A stretch of 38,762 nucleotides of DNA, taken from positions 1 through 38,762 of the forward strand of contig JAKAAK010000001.1 in assembly GCA_021797025.1 (NCBI GenBank). The letters run 5' to 3'. The notes beneath the pieces are model-generated. The model saw nothing but the letters and a program-made list of their open reading frames with translations. It was not told where the DNA came from and searched no databases. Below are positions 25,748 through 33,830 of this stretch, piece after piece. Numbering within the stretch: the first letter of the stretch is position 1; each line of letters starts with the position of its first letter. This stretch comes from Thermoplasmata archaeon. GTDB taxonomy: Archaea > Thermoplasmatota > Thermoplasmata > Thermoplasmatales > Thermoplasmataceae. The translations under genes and the position numbers were made by a program.

Positions 25748-26648
25748 TTCCGAAAACTCTTGGAATTATATTATTGCTTGAAAGAACAGCCCTGCTTTTT
25801 GTAATAGGGATTTTTTTGTCCAGTATAATATGATCGTTTTCAAATTTTCCTCTCTGAAATCTCATTATATCTGATATGAAAACCTCAAAATTATCTCCGA
25901 GATTTAATTTGAGACTCTTCTGTGGAATTACTTTACCCTTTATTTCCTCTGCGTATTTGAAAGGTTTATCAGATATAAACATACCACGCTCCATATCTGT
26001 TGGCTCCACATTTTTCAGGGCAAGTCCAACTCGGGAACCTGCCGGTGCCATGTCAACATCCTCATCATTCATCTGTATAGATCTTACCTCTACTTCCCTG
26101 TCCAGATCAGATAATATTAATTTCTGGTGCCTTGATATGCTACCCGATAAAACAAATCCCAGAGCCACTGTACCTACTCCTTTTACCTTGAAAAAGTGAT
26201 CTATAACCGTTAGATTATCTGTATTATTGCGATTCATTTTTACTTTCTTTATTTCATCTATGAGCTCCATAGGTTTTCCATGAAAGAATTTGAAGCCGGT
26301 TAGCGATGTGTTTTCCAGTATTTTTTTGACCGCAGGCTGCTGCTCCTCACTGGTAATTATAAATCCAGTTGTTTTACCCATAAGATCAAGGGCGACTATA
26401 ACCTCACCCAGATCCCGGTTGATGGCACTTACCTTTACTATTGCCATGTCCGAAGGATATATAGAATCAGTAAGTGATGATATCTTCTCCGGATACTTCA
26501 CCGGCTCAATAAATGTCATTATGGTATCGCCGTCCTTTCTGTGGTATAACTGTATATCGCTGTTGGTTCCAACCTTGGCAATTTCTTTTATATAATCGGA
26601 TGCATTGTAGCAAAAGATGCTGTATGATTCCATACTATAGTTATGCAT
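25734..26648 (-). CDS. Elongation-factor (SelB/EF-Tu)-like protein without GTPase motifs
   Basis: A 304-aa protein with the outline of a translation GTPase but no P-loop, no DxxG and no NKxD. Residues about 6-138 look like a worn G domain (MAIVKVSAINRDLGEVIVAL, then GFIITSEEQQPAVKKILE). From about 145 to 230 is an EF-Tu-like domain 2, with HFFKVKGVGTVALGFVLSGS and RSIQMNDEDVDMAPAGSRVG. The rest (about 235-304) resembles a short domain 3. Loss of GTP binding suggests an RNA- or tRNA-binding or structural role. A TATA-like catttaaagtt lies about 26 bases upstream of ATG 26648. It overlaps the convergent purD end by 14 bases. Similar degenerate archaeal paralogs of SelB exist. Confidence 0.75.
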   Translation of the reverse strand: MHNYSMESYSIFCYNASDYIKEIAKVGTNSDIQLYHRKDGDTIMTFIEPVKYPEKISSLTDSIYPSDMAIVKVSAINRDLGEVIVALDLMGKTTGFIITSEEQQPAVKKILENTSLTGFKFFHGKPMELIDEIKKVKMNRNNTDNLTVIDHFFKVKGVGTVALGFVLSGSISRHQKLILSDLDREVEVRSIQMNDEDVDMAPAGSRVGLALKNVEPTDMERGMFISDKPFKYAEEIKGKVIPQKSLKLNLGDNFEVFISDIMRFQRGKFENDHIILDKKIPITKSRAVLSSNNIIPRVFGTIDL

Positions 26649-26759
26649 TAAAGCTTAAAAAGATTTAACTTTAAATGAAAGAAATCAAATAGTTGATACT
26701 GAGAAAAGCCATCAGTTGTACTTCAAATTTTTATAAGGTTAAAACTGAATTTATATATT

Positions 26760-27635
26760 TCAATCGTGTAATCCGGTGCTATCCAGTATTATATTCTTCA
26801 GAAGTACAGCCATTTGATCCGAATCTGATGGTGTTCTTGCCCTTAAATATTTTATTCCATGCTCTGATAGGAAATCTCTGTATTTTACATCAAGATCATA
26901 TAATATTTCCAGATGCTCATAGAGAAATCCTATTGGCGATACCAGAATACTGTCAACGTTATCTTTTCTGAACTGATCAAGTAAATCGTATATTGATGGC
27001 TGGATCCATTTCCCGTAAGGACCCTGACTGTAAAATGCAGTATAATAATTACCTATGCCCAGTATTCTGGAGATGTTTTTTGCGTTCCTCGCCAGAGAAT
27101 TATAATAATCGCTTTCATCGTCTATTAATGGCAGGCTGTGAGCGGTGAACAAGAAATTATCGTATTCATACATGTATTTACTTATCTCGGATGCCCACAT
27201 GCAGGAGAGTATGCTTCTATCCACTCCATTAATAAATTTTAATTTCATATTTTTTCCGTTAAACCCTTTTTCCAGAGGAGCCTCGTAAGATTTCCTTATA
27301 TTATTGGATTTAAAGGCAAAAAGCGGCAATGCTATTACTTCCTCATAATCTGAATCCAATGATGAAACAACCTCCTCTATGCCCGGATGCCAGTGCTTAT
27401 AAGCATCTGTAATATCAAAATCACCATACTTTGCAAGTAGTTTCTGTAATTTGTTCATGAGATTTTTTATTATTTCATTGGAAGGGGATTTTCCATTGAC
27501 CATTTCATATTTCTTGATGTTTTCATTAAGAATTTTTTCCGGCACAGGCTTTCCCTGGAAGATTCCGGATAAATATTCAGGTACATCTTCGACCCTTTCC
27601 GGGCTGCCATAACTGAGTAGTATAACTTTTTTCAT
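26760..27635 (-). CDS. hemH: Ferrochelatase
   Basis: A 291-aa class I chelatase that inserts ferrous iron into a porphyrin (protoporphyrin IX or coproporphyrin III). Evidence is the N-terminal KVILLSYGSPERVEDVPEYL, the catalytic histidine in FLFTAHSLPL (about residues 162-171), and SPIGFLYEHLEILYDLD (about 237-253), matching the conserved GF-x2-(D/E)HLE-x2-YD(I/L)D. A TTG directly before ATG 27635 is in frame but needs no use. It lies 52 bases downstream of hemE in the same direction. Which porphyrin is used cannot be told here; neither hemY/hemG nor hemQ is in the window. Confidence 0.93.
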   Translation of the reverse strand: MKKVILLSYGSPERVEDVPEYLSGIFQGKPVPEKILNENIKKYEMVNGKSPSNEIIKNLMNKLQKLLAKYGDFDITDAYKHWHPGIEEVVSSLDSDYEEVIALPLFAFKSNNIRKSYEAPLEKGFNGKNMKLKFINGVDRSILSCMWASEISKYMYEYDNFLFTAHSLPLIDDESDYYNSLARNAKNISRILGIGNYYTAFYSQGPYGKWIQPSIYDLLDQFRKDNVDSILVSPIGFLYEHLEILYDLDVKYRDFLSEHGIKYLRARTPSDSDQMAVLLKNIILDSTGLHD

Positions 27636-27687
27636 CAATGCATATTTTTTCCATGGATTTATTATTTTCCCGGCAAATGGTATTGAA

Positions 27688-28701
27688 TTAATGAAAATTA
27701 TGGTTGTGTACTATTTCAACTATTTCCCTCAGAGTAGCCGGGGATGTTTCAGGGAGTACACCATGGCCAAAATTGAATACATAATTATTTATTCCTGCGG
27801 TCTGATTCAGTATTGATCTGGTTTCCTGAATCGCAGCTTCGCCGTTATATTCGGCAATGTATGGATCAAGGTTTCCCTGAATTCCGATCTCGGGATTCAG
27901 TATTTTTTCGGCCTGACTTATAGATATTCTCCAGTCCAGGCTCAGCACATCTGGTTTTACATCGTTGAACTGATCAATCATACCTGAATTTCCTGTGGCA
28001 AAATAAATCAGTGGCACACTGCCCCTTATTTCATTGACTATTTCAATTATATCCTTTTTTAGATATTTGTTAAACATATATGGAGAAAGCGATCCCAGCC
28101 ATGAGTCAAAAATCTGCACAGCATCTACCCCTGCCTGTATCTGCATCTTCAGATAGTCTATAATCATATTTTTTATCATATTTTTCATTTCTGTAAATGA
28201 CCTGTCATTTAACATTGTATTTTTTGTATATATAAGATTATTATCAGATGTACTAGAAATAATATATGATAAAACCGTTATGATTCCACCTGAAAATCCA
28301 ATTAGCGGGGTTTCTGGATGTTTTGCCTTGAAAAGTTTTATGGCATCCGTGGTTCTGTATTTCAATGAATTTTTATCAAATTCGTGAATTTCCTTCAATT
28401 CGGGGTTATTTCTGTATCCATTTTGAATTACAGGTCCACTGCTGTTAAAATCAATATTATATCCCATGGCCTCCAGCGGGAGTATGATATCGGCAAATAT
28501 AATTGCGGCATCAACATTGAGTTTACTGACAGGTAAATATGTTATTTTCTCTGTGATTGTTGGATCCATGCACATCTGCCTTATGTTAAAGCTTTTTCTG
28601 ATTTCCTTATATTCACTCATGTACCTGCCTGCCTGGCGCATGAACCATACAGGTATTTTTTCATGTGATTCTCCGTGAAGTGCTGCAAGGAAATTATTCA
28701 T
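27688..28701 (-). CDS. hemE: Uroporphyrinogen decarboxylase
   Basis: A 337-aa enzyme that converts uroporphyrinogen III to coproporphyrinogen III. It has both family signatures: [19 protein letters not shown] (about residues 17-35), and the later substrate segment [15 protein letters not shown] (about 134-148). Further motifs are [30 protein letters not shown] and [13 protein letters not shown]. The ATG overlaps the asnS stop by 4 bases, so heme genes hemE-hemH appear to follow asnS in one transcript. Use of this bacterial-type branch, unlike the siroheme route common in archaea, is known in Thermoplasmatales relatives. Confidence 0.96.
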   Translation of the reverse strand: MNNFLAALHGESHEKIPVWFMRQAGRYMSEYKEIRKSFNIRQMCMDPTITEKITYLPVSKLNVDAAIIFADIILPLEAMGYNIDFNSSGPVIQNGYRNNPELKEIHEFDKNSLKYRTTDAIKLFKAKHPETPLIGFSGGIITVLSYIISSTSDNNLIYTKNTMLNDRSFTEMKNMIKNMIIDYLKMQIQAGVDAVQIFDSWLGSLSPYMFNKYLKKDIIEIVNEIRGSVPLIYFATGNSGMIDQFNDVKPDVLSLDWRISISQAEKILNPEIGIQGNLDPYIAEYNGEAAIQETRSILNQTAGINNYVFNFGHGVLPETSPATLREIVEIVHNHNFH

Positions 28702-29987
28702 GGCTTTACCCGTCTAATTGTTCGTGGATATGGAATTGTTTCCCGTATATTGGAAAGACCACAGATCCACATGACAAGCCTGTCGAGACCCAGGCCGAAA
28801 CCACTATGAGGTATGCTCCCATACCTTCTCAGGTCAACGTACCAGTAATAATCTTCAGGACTGAGCCCATTCTTTTTTATTCTGTCAAGTAGCTCATTAA
28901 GATCATAAATTCTTTCACCACCGCCAAGAATTTCGCCGTAGCCTTCCGGGGCAAGCAGATCATGGCACAATATTTCACCCGGGCTATCAGGATCAGGCCT
29001 GTGGTAGAAAGTTTTCAATGTCTCCGGATAATCTGTTACAAATATAGGATTGTCGAAGTGAATCATTATTCCGTATTCCTCGTCTGCACCAAGATCGTCC
29101 CCGTATTTCAGATTCATCCCGAATTCTTTTGTCCTTTCAATTAAATCCCTGTACCTGATCCTCTGGAATGGAATTTTAATATTCCTCAATTTATCTATAT
29201 CTCTATTGATTATCTCCAGATCTGCACGATTATTTTTTAAAACTGCGTCTATGATGTATTTAATCATTTTTTCTTCATCTTCCATCATATCCTCATTGTT
29301 ATACCATGCTGCTTCACCTTCTGCGTGCCAGTATTCGGTGAGGTGCCTTCTTGTCCTTGATTTTTCTGCCCTGAAACTGGGTGCTATTGTAAAAACCTTT
29401 TCCAGGCTGAATATCATAGTTTCAAGATAGAACTGAGAACTCTGGGTAAGATTCACCTTTTCACCAAAATAATCAACATTGAAAAGGGATGCACCGCCTT
29501 CGGTTGCCGTGGAAACAAACATGGGTGCCTGAACCTGGTAATAATCTTCTCCGTAAAAATAATCTGTGAATGCCTTGAACACTGTTGATCTTATTTTCAA
29601 TACAGCAGTAAATTCACGGCTTCTAAGCCATAGGTGCCGGTTGTCCAGCAAAAATTCCTCGCCCAGATCTCTAGCTATGGGAAAATTCTCGTTCCTTTCA
29701 TATATTTTGAAGGTCATTATTGAAAGTTCATAACCGGTAACCGCCCTGGGCTCCTTTCTTATTATTCCTGAAAGTTCAAGGCTACTTTCTACAGTGAGTG
29801 ATGATATGTCCTTCATGACTGAATCATTCAGGTTCTCTGTGGATGCCACACACTGAATGATATTTGTTGAATCACGTAAAACAATAAATGTAATTTTACC
29901 CGAGCTTCTAACCCTATAAACCCAGCCCCTTATGGAGACTTCCTTTCCCAGAAATTTGTCTGATAATATATCCCTGATTTTTTCCAT
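28698..29987 (-). CDS. asnS: Asparaginyl-tRNA synthetase
   Basis: A 429-aa class IIb synthetase that charges tRNA-Asn. The N-terminal OB fold binds the anticodon ([20 protein letters not shown]). Motif 2 is [19 protein letters not shown], whose HLTEYWH form favours AsnRS over AspRS, and motif 3 is [24 protein letters not shown] stands shortly before motif 3. I chose ATG 29987, since it has a TATA box 28 bases upstream; the in-frame TTG at 30032 would add 15 low-complexity residues. hemE overlaps its end by 4 bases. Confidence 0.93.
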   Translation of the reverse strand: MEKIRDILSDKFLGKEVSIRGWVYRVRSSGKITFIVLRDSTNIIQCVASTENLNDSVMKDISSLTVESSLELSGIIRKEPRAVTGYELSIMTFKIYERNENFPIARDLGEEFLLDNRHLWLRSREFTAVLKIRSTVFKAFTDYFYGEDYYQVQAPMFVSTATEGGASLFNVDYFGEKVNLTQSSQFYLETMIFSLEKVFTIAPSFRAEKSRTRRHLTEYWHAEGEAAWYNNEDMMEDEEKMIKYIIDAVLKNNRADLEIINRDIDKLRNIKIPFQRIRYRDLIERTKEFGMNLKYGDDLGADEEYGIMIHFDNPIFVTDYPETLKTFYHRPDPDSPGEILCHDLLAPEGYGEILGGGERIYDLNELLDRIKKNGLSPEDYYWYVDLRRYGSIPHSGFGLGLDRLVMWICGLSNIRETIPYPRTIRRVKP

Positions 29988-30009
29988 TGTAGGTAAATGG
30001 GTATTATCC

Positions 30010-30020
30010 TTATATTTTTT
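30010..30020 (-). promoter_or_regulatory. TATA box of asnS-hemE-hemH
   Basis: AAAAAATATAA on the minus strand is centred about 28 bp upstream of ATG 29987. It would lie inside the gene if the TTG at 30032 were the start, so it also decides the start. Confidence 0.55.
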
Positions 30021-30079
30021 AGGTTTATACAATACATAAATATTTATAACATTATTAAATTCTTTATCAGTATTTTAAA

Positions 30080-30083
30080 GGAG
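30080..30083 (+). promoter_or_regulatory. GGAG ribosome binding site deciding the rpo7 start
   Basis: AAAGGAGA precedes two close ATGs. The GGAG core is 7 bases from ATG 30091 but only 1 base from ATG 30085, so 30091 is preferred. This gives the usual MYILLEDEYVIRVPPEL start of the family. Confidence 0.6.
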
Positions 30084-30090
30084 AATGAAT

Positions 30091-30666
30091 ATGTACATAT
30101 TGCTTGAGGATGAATACGTAATCAGGGTTCCGCCTGAACTGTTAAATGATGATTATGCTGAGGCTGTTATTGAGGCTTCAAGATCAATTCTGGAGGGGAA
30201 GTTGGTAGACATTTTAGAGGGCCAGAAAAGCCTTGGGAAATCATATATAGTATCGGTAAGCAACATTGAAATGAAAGGTGAGGGCACCATAGTCCATGGA
30301 GATGGCGGTGTTTACCAACCTATTCATTATACTGCACTTGCATATTTCCCAAAGATGCAGGAGGTCGTTGATGGCATAGTTGAGGGAGTGCAGAAATTCG
30401 GGGCCTTTATAAGATTCGGCCCATTTGAAGGACTTTTACATATCAGCCAGATTATGGATGATTCCATAAATGTTGATATGGATAATCAGAGAATTGTGGG
30501 AAAGGATACGAAAATGGAGCTCAAAGTAGGCGATAAAATAAGGGTAAGAATAGTTGCCCTGAATCTTGCTTCAACATCTCTATCGGACAGCAAAATTGGT
30601 TTTACGGCCAAACAGCCAGGACTCGGAAAACCAGAATGGGCCCCTAAGCAGGATGTAAATAACTGA
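30091..30666 (+). CDS. rpoE1: DNA-directed RNA polymerase subunit Rpo7 (E')
   Basis: A 191-aa stalk subunit of archaeal RNA polymerase that binds Rpo4 and nascent RNA. Residues 1 to about 80 form the tip domain (YVIRVPPELLNDDYAEAV). An S1-type OB fold follows from about 80, with EVVDGIVEGVQKFGAFIRFG and FEGLLHISQIMDDS, then KVGDKIRVRIVALNL. The C-terminal tail is PGLGKPEWAPKQD. The next gene is Spt4, the standard archaeal neighbour, 9 bases downstream, so it begins a transcription-translation operon. Confidence 0.96.
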   Translation: MYILLEDEYVIRVPPELLNDDYAEAVIEASRSILEGKLVDILEGQKSLGKSYIVSVSNIEMKGEGTIVHGDGGVYQPIHYTALAYFPKMQEVVDGIVEGVQKFGAFIRFGPFEGLLHISQIMDDSINVDMDNQRIVGKDTKMELKVGDKIRVRIVALNLASTSLSDSKIGFTAKQPGLGKPEWAPKQDVNN

Positions 30667-30675
30667 GGTATAACG

Positions 30676-30867
30676 ATGGTAAAAGTATATAAGGCATGCA
30701 AAATATGTAAAAGATTGACCACTGAGGATGTGTGCCCTGTCCACGGAGATGAAAGAACAAAAACTGACTGGTTTGGGTTCCTGATAATCAACGACGTGCA
30801 CTCACAAATAGCAGAAAAGGCCGATATAAAGGAACCGGGTATTTATGCCATTAAAGTTAGATCATGA
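30676..30867 (+). CDS. spt4: Transcription elongation factor Spt4
   Basis: A 63-aa zinc protein, formerly RNA polymerase subunit E'', which pairs with Spt5 to hold RNA polymerase on the DNA. The zinc ligands are in KACKICKRLTTEDVCPVHGD, three Cys plus a further Cys/His pair, followed by DWFGFLIINDVHSQIAEK, the typical Spt5-facing core, and ends [15 protein letters not shown] stands 6 bases before ATG 30676. The 3' end overlaps the next gene by 23 bases. Confidence 0.95.
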   Translation: MVKVYKACKICKRLTTEDVCPVHGDERTKTDWFGFLIINDVHSQIAEKADIKEPGIYAIKVRS

Positions 30868-31351
30868 TATTGTTATCAGAGATAATGCAAGGAAGGCTAT
30901 AAAAAGCTTTAATTATTCTTTATGTACAGTAGAGGATATCAGGCTTCTTGCGAGAAATAATAAGATTATTTCTGTAGGAGATGTTACAACTGAAAATTTA
31001 ATAAATGCTGGGATAAATATTAAATTGGAAGTGGTCGACCTTGTGACCAAAAGAGATGCGAAATATTTTGAACATGTACCAGGTTCATCGTCTGTTTCCA
31101 ATCCTCCCGGTATAATATCTGTAGACCTGATAAATGCAATAGAACATTTTCTAAATGAAAATATAACCGGAAGAATAGAAGTTAAGGGGGAAGAGGACCT
31201 GGCTGTAATACCAATAATCTTTTATGCAGATAATAATACAGTAATAGTTTATGGTATACCTGATACAGGTATGGCATTCATAAAAGTTAACGAGGAAATA
31301 AAAAAGGAAATTGAAAATATGATAATGGAGATGTATAAGGATGAGCAATGA
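30845..31351 (+). CDS. GTP-dependent dephospho-CoA kinase (DUF359)
   Basis: A 168-aa archaeal enzyme for the last step of CoA synthesis, using GTP. Family motifs are [16 protein letters not shown] (about residues 41-56), [12 protein letters not shown] (about 60-71), [18 protein letters not shown] (about 115-132) and [16 protein letters not shown] (about 137-152). It overlaps spt4 by 23 bases and S24e by 11 bases, so it sits inside the information-processing operon. This neighbourhood is seen in other archaea. Confidence 0.9.
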   Translation: MPLKLDHDIVIRDNARKAIKSFNYSLCTVEDIRLLARNNKIISVGDVTTENLINAGINIKLEVVDLVTKRDAKYFEHVPGSSSVSNPPGIISVDLINAIEHFLNENITGRIEVKGEEDLAVIPIIFYADNNTVIVYGIPDTGMAFIKVNEEIKKEIENMIMEMYKDEQ

Positions 31352-31658
31352 AAAAATGATAAAAAAATTCAGCGTTGATTCCGAGAGGGATAATAAACTG
31401 CTGTTCAGGAAGGAAATAAAATATACTCTTGACTTCAAATCCGGGAAGACAGTTAGCAGAAAGGAGATTAAAGATCTTTTCAGCGATTATTATAAAGCCA
31501 AGGAGGATGTAATAATAGTGGATAGAAATGTACAGGAAACCGGAAAAGATTCCTTGAAAGGTTATGTTAAAATATATGATACAAAGGAGCATGCGATGTT
31601 ATATGAACCGGACTATGAGCTAATCAGAAACGGATTAAAGGAAAAGGAGAGTAAATAA
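31341..31658 (+). CDS. rps24e: Ribosomal protein S24e
   Basis: A 105-aa small-subunit protein of archaea and eukaryotes. The segments [29 protein letters not shown] and [20 protein letters not shown] match the RRM-like S24e core, with a [10 protein letters not shown] strand between. The C-terminus is short ([17 protein letters not shown]). It overlaps the CoA-kinase gene by 11 bases and shares 1 base (TAATG) with S27ae. Confidence 0.94.
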   Translation: MSNEKMIKKFSVDSERDNKLLFRKEIKYTLDFKSGKTVSRKEIKDLFSDYYKAKEDVIIVDRNVQETGKDSLKGYVKIYDTKEHAMLYEPDYELIRNGLKEKESK

Positions 31659-31813
31659 TGGAAAAGAGAGAATTATATGCTGTTGAAGAGGGAAAGATCG
31701 TGAGAAAGAGGAGAACGTGCCCAAGATGTGGTCCAGGTGTTTACCTCGCGGAACATTCAGACCGTTATTCCTGTGGTAAATGCGGTTATACTGAATTTAA
31801 AAAGAAAAAATAA
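31658..31813 (+). CDS. rps27ae: Ribosomal protein S27ae
   Basis: A 51-aa zinc-ribbon protein of the small subunit. The four cysteines are in [14 protein letters not shown] and [11 protein letters not shown], each a C-x2-C pair, and the protein ends in a Lys run. Without the eukaryotic ubiquitin fusion this is its normal archaeal size. The ATG shares its first base with the S24e stop (TAATG). It is the last gene of the operon and is followed at once by a T-run. Confidence 0.95.
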   Translation: MEKRELYAVEEGKIVRKRRTCPRCGPGVYLAEHSDRYSCGKCGYTEFKKKK

Positions 31814-31820
31814 ATTTTTT
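31798..31820. terminator. T-rich bidirectional terminator between S27ae and the DUF2175-like gene
   Basis: On the plus strand a TTTTTT run (31815-31820) directly follows the S27ae stop. On the minus strand the same spot reads TTATTTTTTCTTTTT, just past the stop of the convergent gene. Each run is in the right place to end one of the two transcripts. Confidence 0.4.
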
Positions 31821-32118
31821 ATAAATTATATATAAGTCCTGTTGTTTCGCCGGCCTGCTTTTCTATTGAGTTTATTCTACGCCTTATCATTTCAGACGCT
31901 TCTTTATTGTCAGATTTTAAACCCAGAAGGCTAACCAGCATAGTTAATTCATAATCAAGTACCATACTCAGATTTCTCAAATATTCGGCTTTATTTTCAG
32001 GTACCGTCTTTCTAGCGGCTGCCACAAAACAGTCCATGTGTACTGGGCCCTCCTTGGTGAAGGTAAATTTTTCACCGGTTTTTATTATTTTGTTACAAAT
32101 ATAACATCCATATTCCAT
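31819..32118 (-). CDS. Small zinc-binding DUF2175-like protein
   Basis: A 99-aa protein with a treble-clef-like N-terminus: CYICNKIIKTGEKFTFTKEG then PVHMDCF, which gives C-x2-C and H-x2-C metal ligands as in DUF2175, an archaeal family of unknown role. The second half is helical (AEYLRNLSMVLDYELTMLVS). ATG 32118 is preferred over the in-frame TTG 32127 because a TATA box lies 28 bases upstream. It is convergent with the ribosomal operon. Confidence 0.75.
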   Translation of the reverse strand: MEYGCYICNKIIKTGEKFTFTKEGPVHMDCFVAAARKTVPENKAEYLRNLSMVLDYELTMLVSLLGLKSDNKEASEMIRRRINSIEKQAGETTGLIYNL

Positions 32119-32140
32119 AATACCCAATGAACTTGCAGAT

Positions 32141-32150
32141 GTTAAATTTA
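32141..32150 (-). promoter_or_regulatory. TATA box of the DUF2175-like gene
   Basis: TAAATTTAAC on the minus strand is centred about 28 bp upstream of ATG 32118; leaderless. Confidence 0.45.
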
Positions 32151-32176
32151 TCGATGCTTTTGCGCTTACATATATT

Positions 32177-32539
32177 TTATTTATTGATCCTTTTAACCAA
32201 TAACTTCAGGCCTGTTCGCCCGGTTACCACAACTTTGTCATATTTCTCAATTACGTCATTGCCTATGTTTGTGACCTCCCATGAAACACCGTCAACAGTT
32301 ATAAATCCATTACCGTTCTTTTCTATTCTATCACTTGCAATACCTATTAGATTTATCATTGATTCTGAACCTGTATAGTGCCTCCCACGTTGTGAAGAAA
32401 TGATTTTATAAAGATAATAGACTGTAAATGTTATTATTACTATAAAAGCTACAATAGCGAGGACTACAGCAAATATAAGGCTCCCTGGTATTGCGCCTGC
32501 GTAATCAACTGGAAAAAATTTTACTGTGCTGTAAATCAT
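32177..32539 (-). CDS. Short NfeD-like membrane protein
   Basis: A 120-aa protein with one strong membrane helix (SLIFAVVLAIVAFIVIITFT, about residues 20-39) and a cytosolic OB-fold like the C-terminal domain of NfeD: LIGIASDRIEKNGNGFITVD, GVSWEVTNIG, then KVVVTGRTGLKLLVK. NfeD proteins usually partner with stomatin/SPFH membrane proteins, but no such gene is adjacent. The serine-protease domain of long NfeD is absent. Confidence 0.78.
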   Translation of the reverse strand: MIYSTVKFFPVDYAGAIPGSLIFAVVLAIVAFIVIITFTVYYLYKIISSQRGRHYTGSESMINLIGIASDRIEKNGNGFITVDGVSWEVTNIGNDVIEKYDKVVVTGRTGLKLLVKRINK

Positions 32540-32640
32540 GAATTAATATATCATTCCAGATTAAAAAAATTTCTATTAGAGAAGCTCGTTAAGGAAATAA
32601 AAATTTATGGATTTGTGGAAATGTTCATATTTGTCCATAT

Positions 32641-33249
32641 TTATTGATACATATTTTTCGGAGCTGCACCTGCATCAAGAACCTCTGATATGAGTTTTTC
32701 AGCATCATCGCTTCCGAGTCCCAGTGAGGACATTAGATAATTTTTAATATCTTCTCTGGATTTCCCTGCTTTAGCCATTTCCTTTATCATCATACCTGTC
32801 CGTTCTATAACGCTTGCATTAAATTCGTCTTCCAGATTAAGTGCCTTTACCATAAGATAAAATGACGCAAGAATTGTATTGAGTCCTATATTTAATACAT
32901 CCCTAGTAAATGTTGAGGCGTCAAAGTCTTCCCTTGCAACAACCTCCTCGTTTATTCCATCCAGCATGAATTTTACAAGTTCTACTCTAGCATTAAGCAG
33001 AAGCAATGTTCTATATATTTTCAGCCTGGGTTCATTTTCAATTGTTGCAGTTTCCATTCCGGTTCTGACTATTAAATTTATTGCAGCCTTATCACTATCA
33101 ACGTAGAGGAATATATCAAATGGGATTTTTTCATTCTGAAGTACTGTATAATCACCTGACTTTGATATAACCCATTTAAGGTCTATAAGTATTTTCGCAT
33201 TATCATTTCCTGAACTCATCCATTTAACAATTTCGTCCGAAGTTACCAT
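32641..33249 (-). CDS. Conserved-looking protein of unknown function
   Basis: A 202-aa soluble protein. The first 110 residues alternate strand and helix, with WVISKSGDYTVLQNEK, FDIFLYVDSDKAAINLIVRT and LYRTLLLLNARVELVKFMLD-type helices. The arrangement is reminiscent of YbjN or secretion-chaperone-like folds, a weak impression. The last 70 residues are helical and end with a helix pair (DIKNYLMSSLGLGSDDAEKLISEV) that could be a small binding module. No catalytic motif, no membrane segment. I do not recognise it. It is transcribed alone, with an AT-rich gap upstream. Confidence 0.65.
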   Translation of the reverse strand: MVTSDEIVKWMSSGNDNAKILIDLKWVISKSGDYTVLQNEKIPFDIFLYVDSDKAAINLIVRTGMETATIENEPRLKIYRTLLLLNARVELVKFMLDGINEEVVAREDFDASTFTRDVLNIGLNTILASFYLMVKALNLEDEFNASVIERTGMMIKEMAKAGKSREDIKNYLMSSLGLGSDDAEKLISEVLDAGAAPKNMYQ

Positions 33250-33830
33250 AAACTAATAACACAGGAAAGTATTTTAAATATTTCATTCCCCCGTATCTTA
33301 CCCAGGATGTTGGTCATTGTATGTAATAATAAAATGATTTTTCTATTTTTATTAAATAATAAATATTTTATTAGCATGGTATTTATATTCAAAGAGATTG
33401 CAGTGAAATAATTACTTACTGAAAATATACTTTTTATCTTTAAAATATCTTGAATGAGCAAATTAGTTATGCCTATTTCTTAGTATTCCACTTTACCAGG
33501 AAACGCGAAAGCAAAAACAAAATGACTAATGCTAAAAAGATAATTATTATTAACAATGCACTGTTGACACTTAATCAGTACTCCCAGTTATATGCTATCA
33601 TAGTTATCCTCTATCGCGTATGCAAATTCTGTTACTTTGAAGAGTGCTGGCATAACAATTCTCAGAGGTGCTTTTTTATTCATGATGATATTAATCCTTT
33701 AATATATGTTTCTTGATAATGCCGGTCAGAGATTTAAATAAATATAAGCAAATAGATATGTACTTTTATACTACAAATCAATTTATAAAAATATTTTATA
33801 AAGAAATGTTATCTAATTTATTATATTGAA
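33250..33830. other. 581-bp gene-poor AT-rich gap
   Basis: No recognisable gene, RNA or transposon end. On the minus strand there is a 31-codon ORF (33588-33683, see its entry). In another frame just beyond it is an open stretch from 33574 to the TAG at 33473-33475. That stretch reads LLIIIIFLALVILFLLSRFL near its middle, followed by VKWNTKK, and looks like a membrane helix with a basic tail, but lacks an ATG. A plus-strand frame of 88 codons (33450-33716) runs antisense to these and has no protein-like features. The left end (33250-33440) and the right end (33720-33830) show nothing beyond AT-rich promoter-like DNA. Confidence 0.5.
33588..33683 (-). CDS. Candidate 31-aa small protein
   Basis: ATG 33683 opens a 31-codon frame beginning MNKKAPLRIVMPALFKV and ending EDNYDSI. 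The residue mix is protein-like, unlike the other frames here. An AAAGGA stands about 12 bases upstream and an AT-rich TATA-like stretch lies near 33730-33750. It could be a real small protein, the N-terminal remnant of a decayed gene whose membrane-helix part is in the next frame, or chance. No family recognised. Confidence 0.22.
   Translation of the reverse strand: MNKKAPLRIVMPALFKVTEFAYAIEDNYDSI

Noticed and set aside
33450..33716. An 88-codon plus-strand ORF in the gene-poor gap
   Set aside because: Low-complexity start, irregular Cys/Asn/Ile content and no motif; the minus-strand frames of the same region look more protein-like.
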